From Cavia porcellus (lineage: Eukaryota > Chordata > Mammalia > Rodentia > Caviidae), in NCBI RefSeq assembly GCF_034190915.1, contig NW_026947501.1, positions 2,480,001 through 2,544,000 on the forward strand: DNA of 64,000 nt. The letters are read 5' to 3'. Below the pieces are notes generated by a model. It had not been told where the DNA came from. It saw only the letters and a program-made list of their open reading frames with translations, and searched no databases. Positions 12,028-24,430 of this stretch are shown here, one piece after another. The position numbers and the translations under genes are program-made. Every line of letters starts with the position of its first letter. The stretch's first letter is position 1.

Positions 12028-14010
12028 TCGCACTTTTAGGGTTAGGATTAGGGTTAGAGTTAGTGTTAGTGTTAGTGTTATTTTTAGAGTTTGGTTTTGG
12101 TTCAGAGGTTAGAGTTAGGGTTAGGGTTAGGGTTAGTGTTAGTGTTATGGTTAGGGTTGTGCTAGGTGTTAGCTTTAGTGTTATGGTTAGCGTTAGGGTT
12201 AGTGTTAGAGTTAGGGTTAGGATTAGGTTTAGCGTAAGAATTAGAGATTAGGGTTAGGTTAAGTGTTAGAGTTTGGTTTAGGGTTAGGGTTAGTGTTAGG
12301 GTTAGGGTTAGTGTCTGTGTTAGTGTTAGAGTTAGGGTTAGTGTTGGGGTTAGGGTTAGTGTTATTGATTAGGGTTAGCATTAGGGTTAGGAATATGGTT
12401 AAGTTTAGGCTTAGGTTTATGGTTAGGCATGGGGTTAGGTTCAGGGATAGGGTTAGGTTTAGTGTTTTCTTTAGGGGTATGTGTTAGGGTTAGGATTAGC
12501 ATTAGGGGTAGGCTTCGGTTTAGGTTTAGTGTTTAGAGTTAGTGTTAGTTTTAGGGATAGCATTATGGTTAGGGCTCACTTTAGAGGTTAGTGTTAGGGT
12601 TAGTGTTAGTGTTAGGATTAGGGATAGGGGTTATAATGAGGGTGAATTATGGTTAGGTTTAGGTTTATTGTTCGGGTTAGGGTTAGGGTTAGGGTTAATG
12701 TTAGGGTTAGGGTTAGTGTTAGAGTTAGGGTTAGGCTTAGCATTTGGGCTAGGGATCAGTTAGCATTAGTGTTAGGTTTAGAGTTAGGATTGGGTTTAGG
12801 ATTAGGGTTAGTGTTAGGTTTAGGTTTAGGGTTTGTGTTTAGGGTTAGCGTTAGGGTTAAGGTTAGGGTTATTATTAGTGTTAGGGTTAGTGGCAGTTTT
12901 AGGGTTAGGGTTAGGGTTAGGTTAGGGTTAGAGTTAGGGTTAGGTTTAGGGTTAGGGTTAGGGATAGGTTTAGGGTTTAGCGTTAGTGTTTGGGTTAGGG
13001 TTAGGGTTAGGTTTTGGGTAATGGTTAGGTTTAGGGTTTGGGTTAGGTTTAGGGTGAGTGTCAGTGTTAGTGTTAGAGCTTAGTGTTATGGTTACTGTTA
13101 TGGTTAGGGATAGGATTACGTTTAGTTTTAGTGTTAGGGTTACGGCTATGGTTAATATAAGTATTAGTTTTGGGGTGAGGGTTATGGTTAGGTTTAGGGA
13201 TTAAGGTTAGAGTTAGTGTTAAAGTTAGGGTTAGGTTTAGGGTGAGGGTTAGTGTTAGGGTTAGGGTTAGTTTAACGTAAGGATTAGAGACTAGGATTAG
13301 GTTAAGGATTAGCGATTGGATTAGGTTTAGAGTTAGGGTTAGTGTTAGTGTCTGTGTTAGTGCTAGGGTTAGTGTTAGTGTTGGGTCAGGGTTAGTGTTA
13401 GGGATTAGGGTTAGCATTAGGGTTAGGGATAGGGATTTGTTTAAGTTTAGGCTTAGTGTTACGGTTAGGCATCGGGTTAGGTTCAGGGATAGGGTTAGGG
13501 TTAGGGTTACCGTTAGGGGTTAGGAATAGTGTCAGGATTAGTGTTAGGGGTAGGCTTAGGTTTAGGGTTAGGGTTAGTGGTTAGGTTTAGGGTTAGGATT
13601 AGGATTAGCATTAGGGTTAGTGTTCGCTTACAGGTTACGGTTTGTTCTAGGTTTACAGTTAGTATTAGGGGTTATGGTGACTGTTAATTTAAGGTTCAGT
13701 TTGGGGTTACGATTAGGGTTAGGGTTATGGTTATGGTTAGGGTTATGGTTAGGTATAGGTTTAGGGTTAGGTTTAAGTTTAGGTTAATTTTATGTTTACT
13801 GGTTAGGGTTAGTGTTAGGGGTTAGGATTAGTGTTAGTGTTTGAGCTGGACAGGGTTTGGGTTAGGTTTAGGGTTAGGGTTCGGGTTATGGTTAGAGTTT
13901 AGGGCAAGGGTTAGGGTTATGGTCAGTGTTAGTGTTAGGGTTATTGTTAGGGTTAGAGGTCAGAGTTAGGGTTCGCGTTAGGGTTATGGTCAGAGGTTAG
14001 GGCTAGGGTT
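12028..14010 (+). repeat. Block E: shorter paralogue of block D
   Basis: Opens with a CGCACTTTTAGGG variant like 5155. Contains unit starts at 12240 and 13283 (~1043 bp apart), GCATGGGG (12427) and GCATCGGG (13469), the GGGGTTATAATGAGG segment near 12628, TGTTCGCTTACAGGTTACGG (near 13620) and GAGCTGGACAGGG (near 13843). It then ends like block D. It has about two units where block D has four. Confidence 0.83.
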
Positions 14011-16549
14011 AGGGTTAGGGTTAGGGTTAGGGTTAGAGGTTTAGGGTTAGTGTTAGGGTTAAGGTTAGGTCTATGGTTTAGGGTTAGAGTTAGAGATAGG
14101 GTTTTGTTATAGTTATGGTTAGGGTTAGGGTTTAGGGTTACTGTTAGTGTTAGGGTTAGGGATATGTTTATGGTTAGGGTTATGATTAGGGTGACGTTTA
14201 GAGCCTGGGTTACGTTTAGTCTTAGGCTTAGGGATTAGGAATAGGTTTCGGGTTAGGTTTAGAGGTTAGGGTTACTTTTAGGGTTAGGGTTAGGATTATA
14301 GTTACTGTAGGGTTAGGGTTAGAGTTAGGGTTAGGGATTTGGGTTAGGGTTAAGGTTAGGGTTAGGGTTTGGGTTAGGGTTAGGTTTATGGTTAAGGTTA
14401 AGGTTCATGTTAGGATTACAGGTTAAGGTTAGGGGTTAGTGGTTAGGGTTAGGGTTAGAGCTAGACAGTGTTAGGGTTAGGATTAGGGTTAGGCTTAGTG
14501 TTAGGGTTAGGGTTATTGTTAGGGTTACAGGTTCGGGTTATGGTTAGGGTTGTGGTCAGAGGTTAGAGTTAGATTTAGTGTTAGGATTAGGGTTAGGGTT
14601 AGTTTTAGTGTTCGGGTTACGGTTAGTGTTAGTGTTAGGGTTAGGGTTAGGGTGAGGTTTAGGGTTAGGGTTAGAGGGTAGTGTTAGTGTTAGGGTTAAG
14701 GTTAGGTTTATAGGTTAGGGTTAGGATTAGAGATAGGGTTATGTCTATGGTTATGGTTAGTGTTAGGGGTTATGGTTACAGTTAGTGTTAGTGTTAGGGT
14801 TAGGGTTAGGGTTTGGATTAGGATAATGGGTTAGTGTTAGGGTTAGGGTTAGGGTTCGGGGTTAGTGTTACTGTTAGGGTTAGAATTAGTATTATGTTTA
14901 GGATTAGATAATTAGTGTGTGGAATAGGGTTTGGTTTACGGTTAGAGTTAGGGTGCGGGTTAGGATTACGGATAGGTTTAGGGTTAAGTTTGGGTCAATG
15001 TTAAGGTTAGGGTTAGGTTTAGGGTCAGGTTTAGAGTTAGGTTTAGGGATTTGTGTTAGTGTTAAGGTCAGGTTTAGGGTTACAGTTAGGGGCTGGGGTT
15101 AGGGATAGTGTTTGGGTTAGGTTTATGGTTAGAGTTAGGCTTAGGGTTAGGGTTAGCTTTAGGGGTTAGGATTAAGGTTGGGTTAGTTTTCGGTTTAGGG
15201 TTATGGTTAGAGTTAGCGTTATGGTTACGGTTAGGGTTAGGGTTAAGTTTAGAGTTAGGGTTAGGTTTAGGTTTACGGTTAGGGTTAGATTTAGGGTTAT
15301 GATTATGGTTAACTTTAGGGTCAGGGTTACGGTTAGGTTTAGATTCTGGGTTATGGTTAGTGTTAGAGATTAGTGTTAGGGTTAGTGTTAGCGTTAGCAT
15401 TAGGTTTAGGTTTAGGGTTACTGGTTATGGTTAGGGTTAGGGTTAGTGATAGGGTTTTCCTTAGGGTTAGGGATTATAGTTAGGTTTAGGGTTAGTGTTA
15501 GTGTTAGGATTAGTGTTAGTGTTAGGGTTAGGGTTAGGGTTAGAGTTAGGTTAAGGCATTTGGGTTAGAGTTAAGTTTAGGTTTAGGGTTAGCGTTAGGG
15601 TTAGTCATAGCCTTCGGGTTAGACCTTAGGGTTAGAGTTAGGGTTAGAGGTTAGGGTTAGGGTTAGTGATAGGGTTATCATTAGGGTTAGGGTTTAGGGT
15701 TATGGTTTTGGTTAGTGCTAGGGTTTGGGTTAGGGTTATGGTTATGGTTAGGGTTATGGTTAGAGTTAGGTTTAGGGATTTGGGTTAGTGTTAAGGTCAG
15801 GGTTAGGGTTATGTATAGGGGTTGAGGATAGGGTTAGGGTTATGGGTAGGGTAAGGATTAGGGTTAGGGTTAGGTTTAGTTTTAGGGTAGGATTACAGTT
15901 AAGGTTAGAGTTAGGGTTAGGTTTAGGGTTTGGTTTAGGGTTAGAGTTAGGGTTAGGGTTAGTTTTCGGGTTATGGTTAGGGTTACATTTACAGTTAGGG
16001 GTTAGTGTTAAGTTTAGCGTTAGGCTTAGGGTTAGGGTTAAGGTTAGTGGTTAGTTTTAGTGTTAGGGTTAGTGTTAGAGTTAGATTTAGAGTTAGGCTT
16101 AGAGGCTTAGAGTTAGGTTTGGGTTTAGGGTTACCATTAGAGTTATTGTTAGGGTTAGGGTTAGAGTTAGTATTAGTGTTCAGGCTTAAGGTTAGGGGTT
16201 AGGCTTCAGGTTATGGATTAATGTTTGTTGTTAGTTTTAGTGGTTAGGAGTATGGTTATGGTAAGTGTTAGGGTTAGGGTTAGGATTAGGGTTATGGTTA
16301 GGGTTAGAAGTTAGGTTTAGGGTTAGGGTTAAAGTTAGGGTTAGGGTTACGGTTAAGATTAGGGTTACGGTAAGCTTTAGATTTAGGGTTAGGTTTAGGG
16401 TTAGAGATTATGGTTAGTGTTAGGGTTAGGGTTAGAGGGTTAGGGTTGGGTTTATGGTTAGAGGTTAGGGTTATTGTCAGGGTTAAGTTTAGGGTTAAGG
16501 TTAGGGTTAGGGTTAGGTTAGTGTTAGGGTTAGGGGGTAGGGTGAGGGT
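14011..16549 (+). repeat. Diverged HOR segment
   Basis: Degenerate hexamers with no close tandem period. Landmarks are GATTAGGGTGACG (near 14187), AGGCTTAGGGATTAGG (near 14226) and GAGCTAGACAGTG (14458). GGGGCTGGGGTTAGGGATAG (15089) and GGGGTTGAGGATAGGG (near 15817) look like two copies of one sub-segment about 0.73 kb apart. No gene seen. Confidence 0.6.
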
Positions 16550-17110
16550 AAATTTAGGGTGCATTTTGGTGTTATGATTAGGGTTAGGGTTACAGTTAGC
16601 GTTAGGGTTAAGCTTAGGGTTAATGTTAGAGTTATGGGTTAGGGTTAGGGTTTAGGGTTTAGCATTAGGGTTAGGTTAGAGCTAGACAGGGTTAGAATTA
16701 GGGTTATGGTTGGGGTTATTGCAGGGTTAGCGTTAGGGTTAGGGTTAGGGTAGAGTTTAGCATCACGGTTAAGGTTAGCCTTAGTGTTAGGGTTAGGGTT
16801 ATTGTTAGGGTTAGAGGTTAGGGTTATGGTTAGGGTTAGGGTCCGAGGTTAGGGTTAGGTTTAGGGTTATGATTACGGTTAGGATTAGTTGTAAGGTTCT
16901 GGTTAGTGTTAAGTTTAGAGTTAGCATTTAGGGTTAAGGGTGAGGGTTTCGGGATAGGGGTTAGGGTTAGGGCTTGGGTTAGTGTTAGCTTTAGGGTTAG
17001 GGTTAGACAGTTTGGGTTAGGGTTAGGGTTACAGTTATGGTTAGGGTTTTGATTAGGGTGTCGGTTAGGCTTCGGTTTCGGTTTAATGTTAGGCTTAGGG
17101 ATTAGAGTTA
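16550..17110 (+). repeat. Third, distant copy of the ~1.25-kb unit
   Basis: Same landmark series as 1.68 and 2.94 kb: GAGGGTAAATTTAGGG, AATGTTAGAGTTATGGG, GAGCTAGACAGGG (16679), TTATTGCAGGGTTAGCG, a TTTAGCATCACGG segment, GGGTCCGAGGTTAGGG and GATTAGGGTGTCGG. It lies 13-15 kb from the other copies. Confidence 0.7.
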
Positions 17111-17189
17111 TGTTTAGGGGTTAGGGTAAGTGTTAGCGTTAGAGTTAGTGTTAGGGTTAAGGGTTAGGGTTAGGGTTAGGGTTAGGGTT

Positions 17190-18060
17190 AGGGTTAGAGG
17201 TTTAGGGCTAGGTTTAGCGTTAGGTTTCGGGTTAGGGTTAGAGTTTATATTAGGGTTAGTGATAGGGTTATCGTTAGGTTTAGGGCTTAGTGTTGTGGTT
17301 AGGTTTAGGTTTAGGGTTATGGTTATAGTTACGGTTAGGGTTGGGGTTACGGTTAGGGTTGGGGTTAGTGTTCGGGTTAGGGATTTGAGTTAAGGTTAAG
17401 GTTAGGGTTAGGGTTAGGGTTAGGGCTCAGGTTAGGGTTAGGGTTAGAGTTAGGAATTAGGGTAAGGTCTCAGGGTTAAGGGTTAGGGTTATGGGTAGAG
17501 TTAGGGTTAGGTTTAGTGTTATGGGTAGGGTTAGGGTTAGGTGTTAGGGTTAGGGTTAGGGTTAGGGTTAACATTACAGTTAGGGTTAGGGTTAGAGTTA
17601 GGGTTTGTGTTAAGGTTAGGGTGAGCGTTAGGGTTAGGTTTATGGTTAGAGGGTTAGGGTTAGTGTTAGCATTAGGTTTCAGTTTAGGGTTAGAGTTTAA
17701 ATTAGAGTTAGTGATAGGGTTATGGTTAGGTTTAGGGCTTACTGTTAGGGTTAGGTTTAGGGTTAGGGTTATGGTTATAGTTACGGTTAGGTTTGGGTTT
17801 GGAGTTAGGGTTAGGGATTTGAGTTAGGGTTAAGGTTAATGTTATGGTTTGGGTTAGGGCTCAGGGTTAAGGGTTAGGGTTAGGGTTAGAGTTAGGAATT
17901 AGGGTTAGGGCTCAGGGTTAAGGGTTAGGGTTATGGGTATAGTTAGGTTTAGGGTTAGGTTTAGGGTTAGGGTTAGGGTTAGGTGTTAGGGTTAGGCTTA
18001 GGTTTAGGGTTAACATTACGGTTATGGATAGGGTTAGGTTTTGGGTTAGGTTTAGGGCTA
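17190..18060 (+). repeat. ~435-450-bp tandem duplication
   Basis: Paired landmarks are GATAGGGTTAT (17261 and 17713), GGATTTGAGTTA (17381 and 17815) and TAGGAATTAGGG (17451 and 17893). The spacing drifts from 452 to 434-442 bp because of small indels. A 51-bp sub-duplication of a GGCTCAGGGTTAAGGG segment starts at 17858 and 17909. Confidence 0.8.
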
Positions 18061-19965
18061 CGGATTTGGGTTAGTGTTAGTGTTAGGTTTATGGTAATGG
18101 TTAGGGTTACGGTTACAGTTAAGGGTTAGGGTTAGGGTTAGGGTTAGGGTTAGGGTTAGAGGATTAGGGTTAGTTTTCGAGTTAGAGTTACCATTAGGTT
18201 AGGGTTAGGGTTAGGGTTAGGGTTAGGGTTAGGGTTAGGGTTAGGGTTAGGGTTAAAGTTAGGTTTAGAGTGTGAGGATTAGTGTTAGGGTTAAGGTTAG
18301 GTTTCCAGGTTAGGGTTAGGGTTAAAGATAGCATTATGGTTATGGTTATGGTTCGGGTTAGGGTTTAGGGTTACGGTTAGGGTTAGGGTTAGGGTTACGG
18401 TTAGGGTTAGGGTTATTATTAGGGTTAGGCTTAGGGATTAGTGTTAGGTTCAGTGGTTAGGGTTAGGATTAGCGTTAGGTTTAGCGTTAGGTTTAGGGTT
18501 AGTGTTAGAGGTTAGGGGTTGGGTTAGTGATAGGGTTATCCTTAGGGTTATGGTTTAGGGTTATGGTTAGTGTTAGGGTCAGTTTTACGGTTATGGTTAT
18601 GGTTAGGGTTAGAGTTAGGATTCGGTATTTGGGCTTGGGTTAAAGTAGGGTTAGATTCAGGGGTTGAGATTAGGGTTAGGATTAGAGTTATGGTTAGGGT
18701 TAAAGTTAGGGCTTCGCGTTAGGGCTCAGTGTTAGGGCTTAGGGTTAGGGTTATGGGTAGGGTTAGGGTTAGGTTTAAGGTTCGGGTTAGCGGTTAGGGT
18801 TATGGTTATGGTTAGGGTTAGGTTTCAGTGTTAGTGTTAGTGTTAGTGTTAGAGTTAGAGTTACGGTTAGGATTAGAGGGTTAGGGTGTGGGTTACGGTT
18901 AGCTTTACAGTTAGGGTTAAGTTTAGGGTTAGGGTTAGAATTACAGTTAGCGTTAGGGTTAGGGTTACGGTTGCGGTTAGTGTTTAGGATTAGGTTTAGG
19001 TTTAGGTTTAGGGTTTGGGTTAGGGTTAAGGTTAGTGGTTATTTTTAGCCTTAGTGTTAGGGTTAGAGTTAGTGTTAGGGTTCGGGTTAGAGGCTTAGTT
19101 TTAGGTTTAGTGTTAGGGTTTCCAATAGGGTTAGGGTTAGGGTTTGGGTTAGGGATAGTTTTAGAGGTCAGGGATAGGGTTTGTGTTAGGTTTATAATTA
19201 GGGTTTGTTTTAGGGTTAGCGTTATGCTTATGGTTCGGTTTAGATTTAGGGTTATGGTTAGGGTTAGAGATTAGGGTTAGTGTTAGTGTTAGGGTCAGCG
19301 TTAGGTTTAGAGTTAGGCTTAGAGGTTAGGCTTAGGGTAAGGCTTCGGATAGGGTTATCATTAGGGTTAGTGTTTATGGTTAGGGTTACTGTTAGTGTTA
19401 GGGTTAGTGTTAGGATTACAGTTAGGTTTAGGGTTATTGTTAGGGTTAGGGTTTTGGTTTAGGGTTAAGGTTAGGGTTAGGGTTAGGCTTAGGGTTAGTC
19501 ATAGCATTCAGGTTAGAATTTAGGGTTAGTGTTAGTGTTAGGGTTAGGCTTAAGTTTATGGTTAGGTTTAGGTTTAAGGTTAGGTTTAGGATTAGGATTA
19601 CGGTTAGGGGTTCCGTTTGGGGGTTAGTATTATGGTTAGTTTAGGGTTAGTGTTACTCTTACTGTTAGGTTTAGTTTTAGGGTTCCAATTAGGTTTAGAT
19701 ATTAGGGTTAGGGTTAAGGTTAGGGTTAGGGTTAGGGTTAGGTTTAGGGTAGGTTACGGTTAAGATTAGAGGTTAGGGTTAGGGTTAGAGTTAAGATTAG
19801 TTTTACCGTTATTCTTAGGGTTAGGTTTAGATTCAGGTTTTCTGTTAGGGTGAGAGATTAGGGTTAGTGGGTTAGGGTTAGAGGTTTAGATTTAGGGTTA
19901 TTGTTAGGTTTAGAGTTAGGGTTAGAAGTTTGGGATATGGTTAGGGTTAGTGATAGGGTTATTGG

Positions 19966-19999
<34 letters not shown>

Positions 20000-20055
20000 G
20001 AGTAGTGTTAGGGTTAGGGTTAGGATTAGGGTTACAGTTAGCCTCCATTAGAGTT
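18061..20055 (+). repeat. Diverged HOR segment
   Basis: Gene-free degenerate hexamers. Includes two of the longer canonical runs (18123-18158 and 18199-18254). The part 18.53-18.91 kb is related to 10.55-10.95 kb through shared GGGCTCAG and GGGTGTGGGTTA variants. Confidence 0.6.
18199..18254 (+). repeat. Longest perfect TTAGGG run seen (about 9 hexamers)
   Basis: About nine uninterrupted TTAGGG hexamers. Elsewhere perfect runs usually end after two to six hexamers (for example 29941-29975 and 11581-11615). Confidence 0.85.
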
Positions 20056-20263
20056 AGGGTTAGGGATTTGGGTTAGGGTTGAGGTTAGGGTTAGGGTTGG
20101 GTTTAGAGGTTGTGGTTAGGGATAGTGTTAGGGTTAGGTTTATGGTTAGGGCTAGGGTTAGGGTTAGGGATTTGGGTTAGGGTTGAGGTTAGGGTTAGGG
20201 TTGGGTTTAGAGGTTGTGGTTAGGGATAGTGTTAGGGTTAGGTTTATGGTTAGTGCTAGGGTT
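20056..20263 (+). repeat. 104-bp direct tandem duplication
   Basis: GGATTTGGGTTAGGG starts at 20064 and 20168. The two 104-bp copies differ by a single base seen near the end (GGGCTAGGG versus GTGCTAGGG). The near-identity marks this as a recent event within an otherwise old segment. Confidence 0.92.
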
Positions 20264-21400
20264 AGGGTTAGGGGTTAGGGTTAGGGTTAGTGTTAGGGTT
20301 TAGGGTTAGGGTTGGCTTAGGGTTCGGTTTTGGTATATGGTTAGAGTTAACGTTACGGTTAGTGTTAGGGTGAGTTTTAGGTTTATGTTTAGCGTTAGGG
20401 TTAGGTTTACGGTTAGGATTAGAGGTTAGGGTTAGGGTTAGGTTTATGGTTACGGTTAGGGTTAGGGTTACTGTTACATTTAGAGTTTAGTGTTAGGGTT
20501 AGCATTAGGGTTAGGGTTACGGTTAGTTTTAGAGGTTAGAGTTAGTGTTAGTGTTAAGGTTAGGGTTAGTGTTAGGGTTAGCGGTAGGTTTAGGGTGACA
20601 GGTTTTTATTTAGTGTTACGGTTAGGGTTAGAGATTATGGTTAGGGTTAGGTTTAGGGTTACGTTAGGGTTAGGGTTAGAGTTTAGTGTTAGGGTTCGGG
20701 CTATGGTTAGGGTTAGTATTATGGTTAGGTTTAGGGTTAGTGTTAGATTTAGTGTTAGTTTAAGGGTTAGGGTTCCTGTTAGAGGTTTAGTGTTAGAATT
20801 AGGGTTAGAGGTTAGTGTTATGGTTATGGTTAAGGTTAGGTTTAGTGTTAGGGTTAGCTTTACGGTTAAGGTTTGGGCTGCGGTTAGGTGTTAGGGTTAT
20901 TGTTAGGGTAGGGTTATGGATTAGGTTTAGGGTTAGTGTTAGTATTAGAGTTAGGGTTAGGGTTATGGTTTGGGTTAAGGGTTAAAGTTAGGGTTAGGGT
21001 TGTGGTTAGGGTTAGGGTTAAGGTTAGTGTTAGGTTTAGATATTAGTTTTAGGGTTAATGTTAGGGTTAGTGTTAGTGTTAGGGTTAAAGTTATGGTTAG
21101 GGTTACGGTTAGGATTATGGCTGGTGTTAGGTTTTTGGGTTATGGTTAATGGGTTAGGATTAGGGTTAGGGTTAGAGTTAGACAGGGTTAGGCCTGGCTT
21201 AGGGGTAGGTTGGTGTTAGCGTTATGATATAGTTAGGGTTATGGTTATGATAGGGTTAGGGTTAGGGTTAAGGATTAGGGTTAAGGTTAGTGTTAGTGTT
21301 AGTGTTAGGGTTAGGGTTAGGTTTAGGGATTAAGGTTAGTGTTAATGTTAGGGTTAGGGTTAGCGTTATGGTTAGGGTTAGGGTTAAGGCTTTTGTTAGG
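20264..21400 (+). repeat. Diverged HOR segment
   Basis: Degenerate hexamers, no gene. Contains a GAGTTAGACAGGGTTAGG landmark (21176) followed by GTTAGCGTTATGATA. This version of the landmark is shared with 22.49, 25.51 and 28.95 kb. Confidence 0.6.
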
Positions 21401-24400
21401 TTTAGGGTTAGGGTTAGCATTAGGGTTTGCGTAAGAATTAGAGATTCGGATTAGATTTAGGATTAGGGTTAGGGTTAGGTTTAAGGTTAGGGATTAACAT
21501 TAGGGTTAGGTATAGAGGTCAGTGTTAGGGTTAGTATTAGGCTTAGGGTTAGGGTTAGGATTGGGGATTAGGGTTAGGGTTAGGTTTAGGTTTATGGTTC
21601 GGGTAAATTTAGGGTTAGGGTTATGGTTTAGGGTGAGCTTTAGGTTTAGGGTTAGGGTTAGTGTTACGGTTAGAGGGTTAGGGTTAGAATTAGGATTAGA
21701 GGTTAGGGTTGTCGTTAGGGTTAAGGTTAGGATTAGAGTTATGGTTAGGTTTAGGGTTAGGGTTAGGGCTGGGGTTAGGTGTTACGGTTAGGGGTTATCT
21801 TTAGGGTAGGGTTAGGTTTAGGGTTAGGGTTATGGTTAGTGTTAGGGTTAGCGGTTAGGGTTAGTGTTAGGGTTAGGGTTAGGTTTAGGGATTAGGGCTA
21901 GGGTCCAGGTTATGATTAGGGTAAAGTTCAGGGTTAAGGTTTAGGGTTAGGCTTAGGTTTACGGTTAGGGTTATGGTTAGGGTTAGGATTAGTGGTAGGG
22001 TAAGTGGTTATGGTTAGGGTTAGTGTTAGGATTAGGTTTAGGGTTACAGTTAGAGGGTTAGGGTTAGAATTAGGGTTAGAGGTTTGCATTATGGTTAGGG
22101 TTAAGGTTAGGGTTAGAGTTAGGGTTAGGTTTAGGTTTAGGGTTAGGGCTGGGGTTAGGTGTTAGGGTTAGGGTTAGTGTTAGCATCAGGGTTATGTTTA
22201 GGGATTACGTTTAGTGTTCAGGAAAGTGTTAGGGTTAGGGTTAGGGTTCGTGTTTCAGTTAGGGGTTAGAGTTAGGGTTAGGGTTAGGTTTAGTGTTAGG
22301 TTTAGGGACAGTGTTAGTGTTAGGGTTAGTTTTGGAGTTTAGTGTTAGTGTTAGGGTTAGGGCTAGACTTAGTGATAGGGTTAGGTTTAGGTTTAGGGTT
22401 AGAGTTATGATTAGGTTTAGGGTTTGGGTTATGGCTGTGGTTATGTGCTAGGGATAGGGGTCACGGGTTAGGATTAGGATTAGGGTTAGAGTTAGACAGG
22501 TTTAGGTCTGGGTTAGGGGTAGGGTGAGGTTTAGTGTTAGCGTTATGATAGGGTTAGTGTTAGGGATTAGGTTTAAGGTTAGTGTTAGTGTTAGTGCTAG
22601 GGTTAGTGTTAGGTTTAGGGATTAATGTTAGTGGAAGTGTTAGGGTTAGGGTTAGGATTAGGGTTAGGGTTAGTGTTAGGGTTAAGTTAGGGTTAGCATA
22701 AGGATTAGATATTAAGGTTAGTTTTCAGGGTAGGTTTAGGATAAGAGTTATGGTTATGGTTAATGTTTGTTCTAGGTTTAGGGTTAGCATTAGGTTTAGG
22801 GTTAGGGTCAGCATAAAGTTTAGAAATTAGGGTTAAGTTTAGGGTTATGGTGAGGGTTAGGTTTAAGTGTAGGTGTTAAAGGTAGTGTTAGTGTTAATTT
22901 TAGGTATTAGGGTTAGTGTTTGGGTTATGGTTAGGGTTAGGGTTAGGGTTACTGTTAGCCATTGGGTTAGGTTCAGGGTTAGAGTTAGGGTTAGGGTTAC
23001 TGTTAGTGGTTAGGGTTAGGTTTAGGTTTAGGGTTTCTGTTAGGGTTAGGGTTAGGTTAGGTGTTAGGGTAAGGGTTAAGTTAGGGTTCTGTTTAGGGTT
23101 AGGGTTATGCTTAGGGTTAGGATTAGGTTTAGCGTTAGGGTTTAGGTTAGGCTTAGGGATAAGGTTAGAGTTAATGTTAGGGTTACGGGTTAGAATTAGG
23201 AATTAGGGGTTTGGATTAGAGTTAGGGTTAGTGCTAGACAGGGTTAGGGTTAAGGTTAGGGTTATTGTAGCATTTGCGTTAGGGTTAGGGTTAGAGTTAG
23301 GGTTAACGTTAGGGTTAGAGTTAGAGTTTAGGGTAAGGGTTATGGTTAGGGTTAGTTTTAGAGGTCAGGGTTATGGTTAGTGTTAGGCTTAGGGTTAGGG
23401 TTAGGGTTAGGTATTAGGATTAGGGTTAGGGTTAGGGTTAGGTTAAAGTTAGGGTTATGGTTAGGGTTAGGATTTAGGGTTAGTGTTAGGTTTAGTGTTA
23501 GGTTTAGAGTTACGGTTAGAGGGTTAGGCCTAGAATAAGGGTTAGAGGGTAAGGTTATGGTTATGGTTAAGGTTAGGGTTAGGCTTAGGGTTAGGGTTAG
23601 AGTTAGGGCTGGGGTTAGGTGTTAGTGATTGTGTTAGATTTAGGGTTAGGGATTAGGGGTAGGGTTAGTGTTAGTGTTAGGGTTTGGCTTAGGGGTTAGA
23701 GTTAGGGTTAGGGTAAGGGTTATGGTTAAGTTTAGAGATTAGTGTTAGTGTTAGGATTAGGGTTAGTGTTAGGTTTAGGCTTAGGGGTTAGAGATAGGCT
23801 TAGGGTTAGGGTAAGGGTTAGGGTTAGTGTTAGTGTTAGGGTTAGGTTTAGAGATTAGTGTTAGTGTTAGGATTAGGGTTACGGTTAGTGTTAGGGTTAG
23901 TACTAGGTTACGGTTATCATTAGTGATAGGGTTAGGATTAGCGTAAGAATTAGGGATTAGAGTTAGGTTCAGGGTTAGGGTTAGGTTTAGGTTTAAGTGT
24001 AAGTGTTAAAGTTAGTGTTAGTGTTAGGAATTAGGGTTAGACTTTGGGTTAGGTTTAGGGTTAGTGTTAGGCTTAGCGTTAGGGTTAGGCATCGGGTTAG
24101 GTTCAGGGTTAGTGTTAGGGTTAGGGTTACCATTAGGGTTTAGGGTTAGGTTTAGTATTAGGGTTAGTGTTAGGGTTAGGGTTACAATTAGGTGTTAGGG
24201 TGAGGGTTAAGTTAGGGTTCTGTTTAGGGTTACTGTTAGGGATAGGGTTACGGTTAGGTTTAGGGTTAGGGTTATGGTTAGGGTTTGGGTTAGGCTTAGG
24301 GTTAAGGTTTGGGTTAATGTTAAGGTTACGGATTTGCGCTAGGGATTTGGGGTTCGGATTAGGGTTAGGATTAGAGCTAGATGGGGTTAGGATTTTGGTT

Positions 24401-24430
24401 GGGGTTAAGGTTATGGTTTTTGTACCATTA
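21401..24430 (+). repeat. ~3.0-kb HOR unit, copy 1
   Basis: Recognised by a GTTAGGATTGGGGATTAGGG segment (near 21550), TGTTTCAGTTAGGGG (22251), GTTAGACAGG (22491), TTAAGTTAGGGTTCTG (near 23079) and GTGCTAGACAGGG (23231). The same order recurs about 3.0 kb further on. A second TTAAGTTAGGGTTCTG near 24210 shows nested shorter repetition. Confidence 0.75.
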
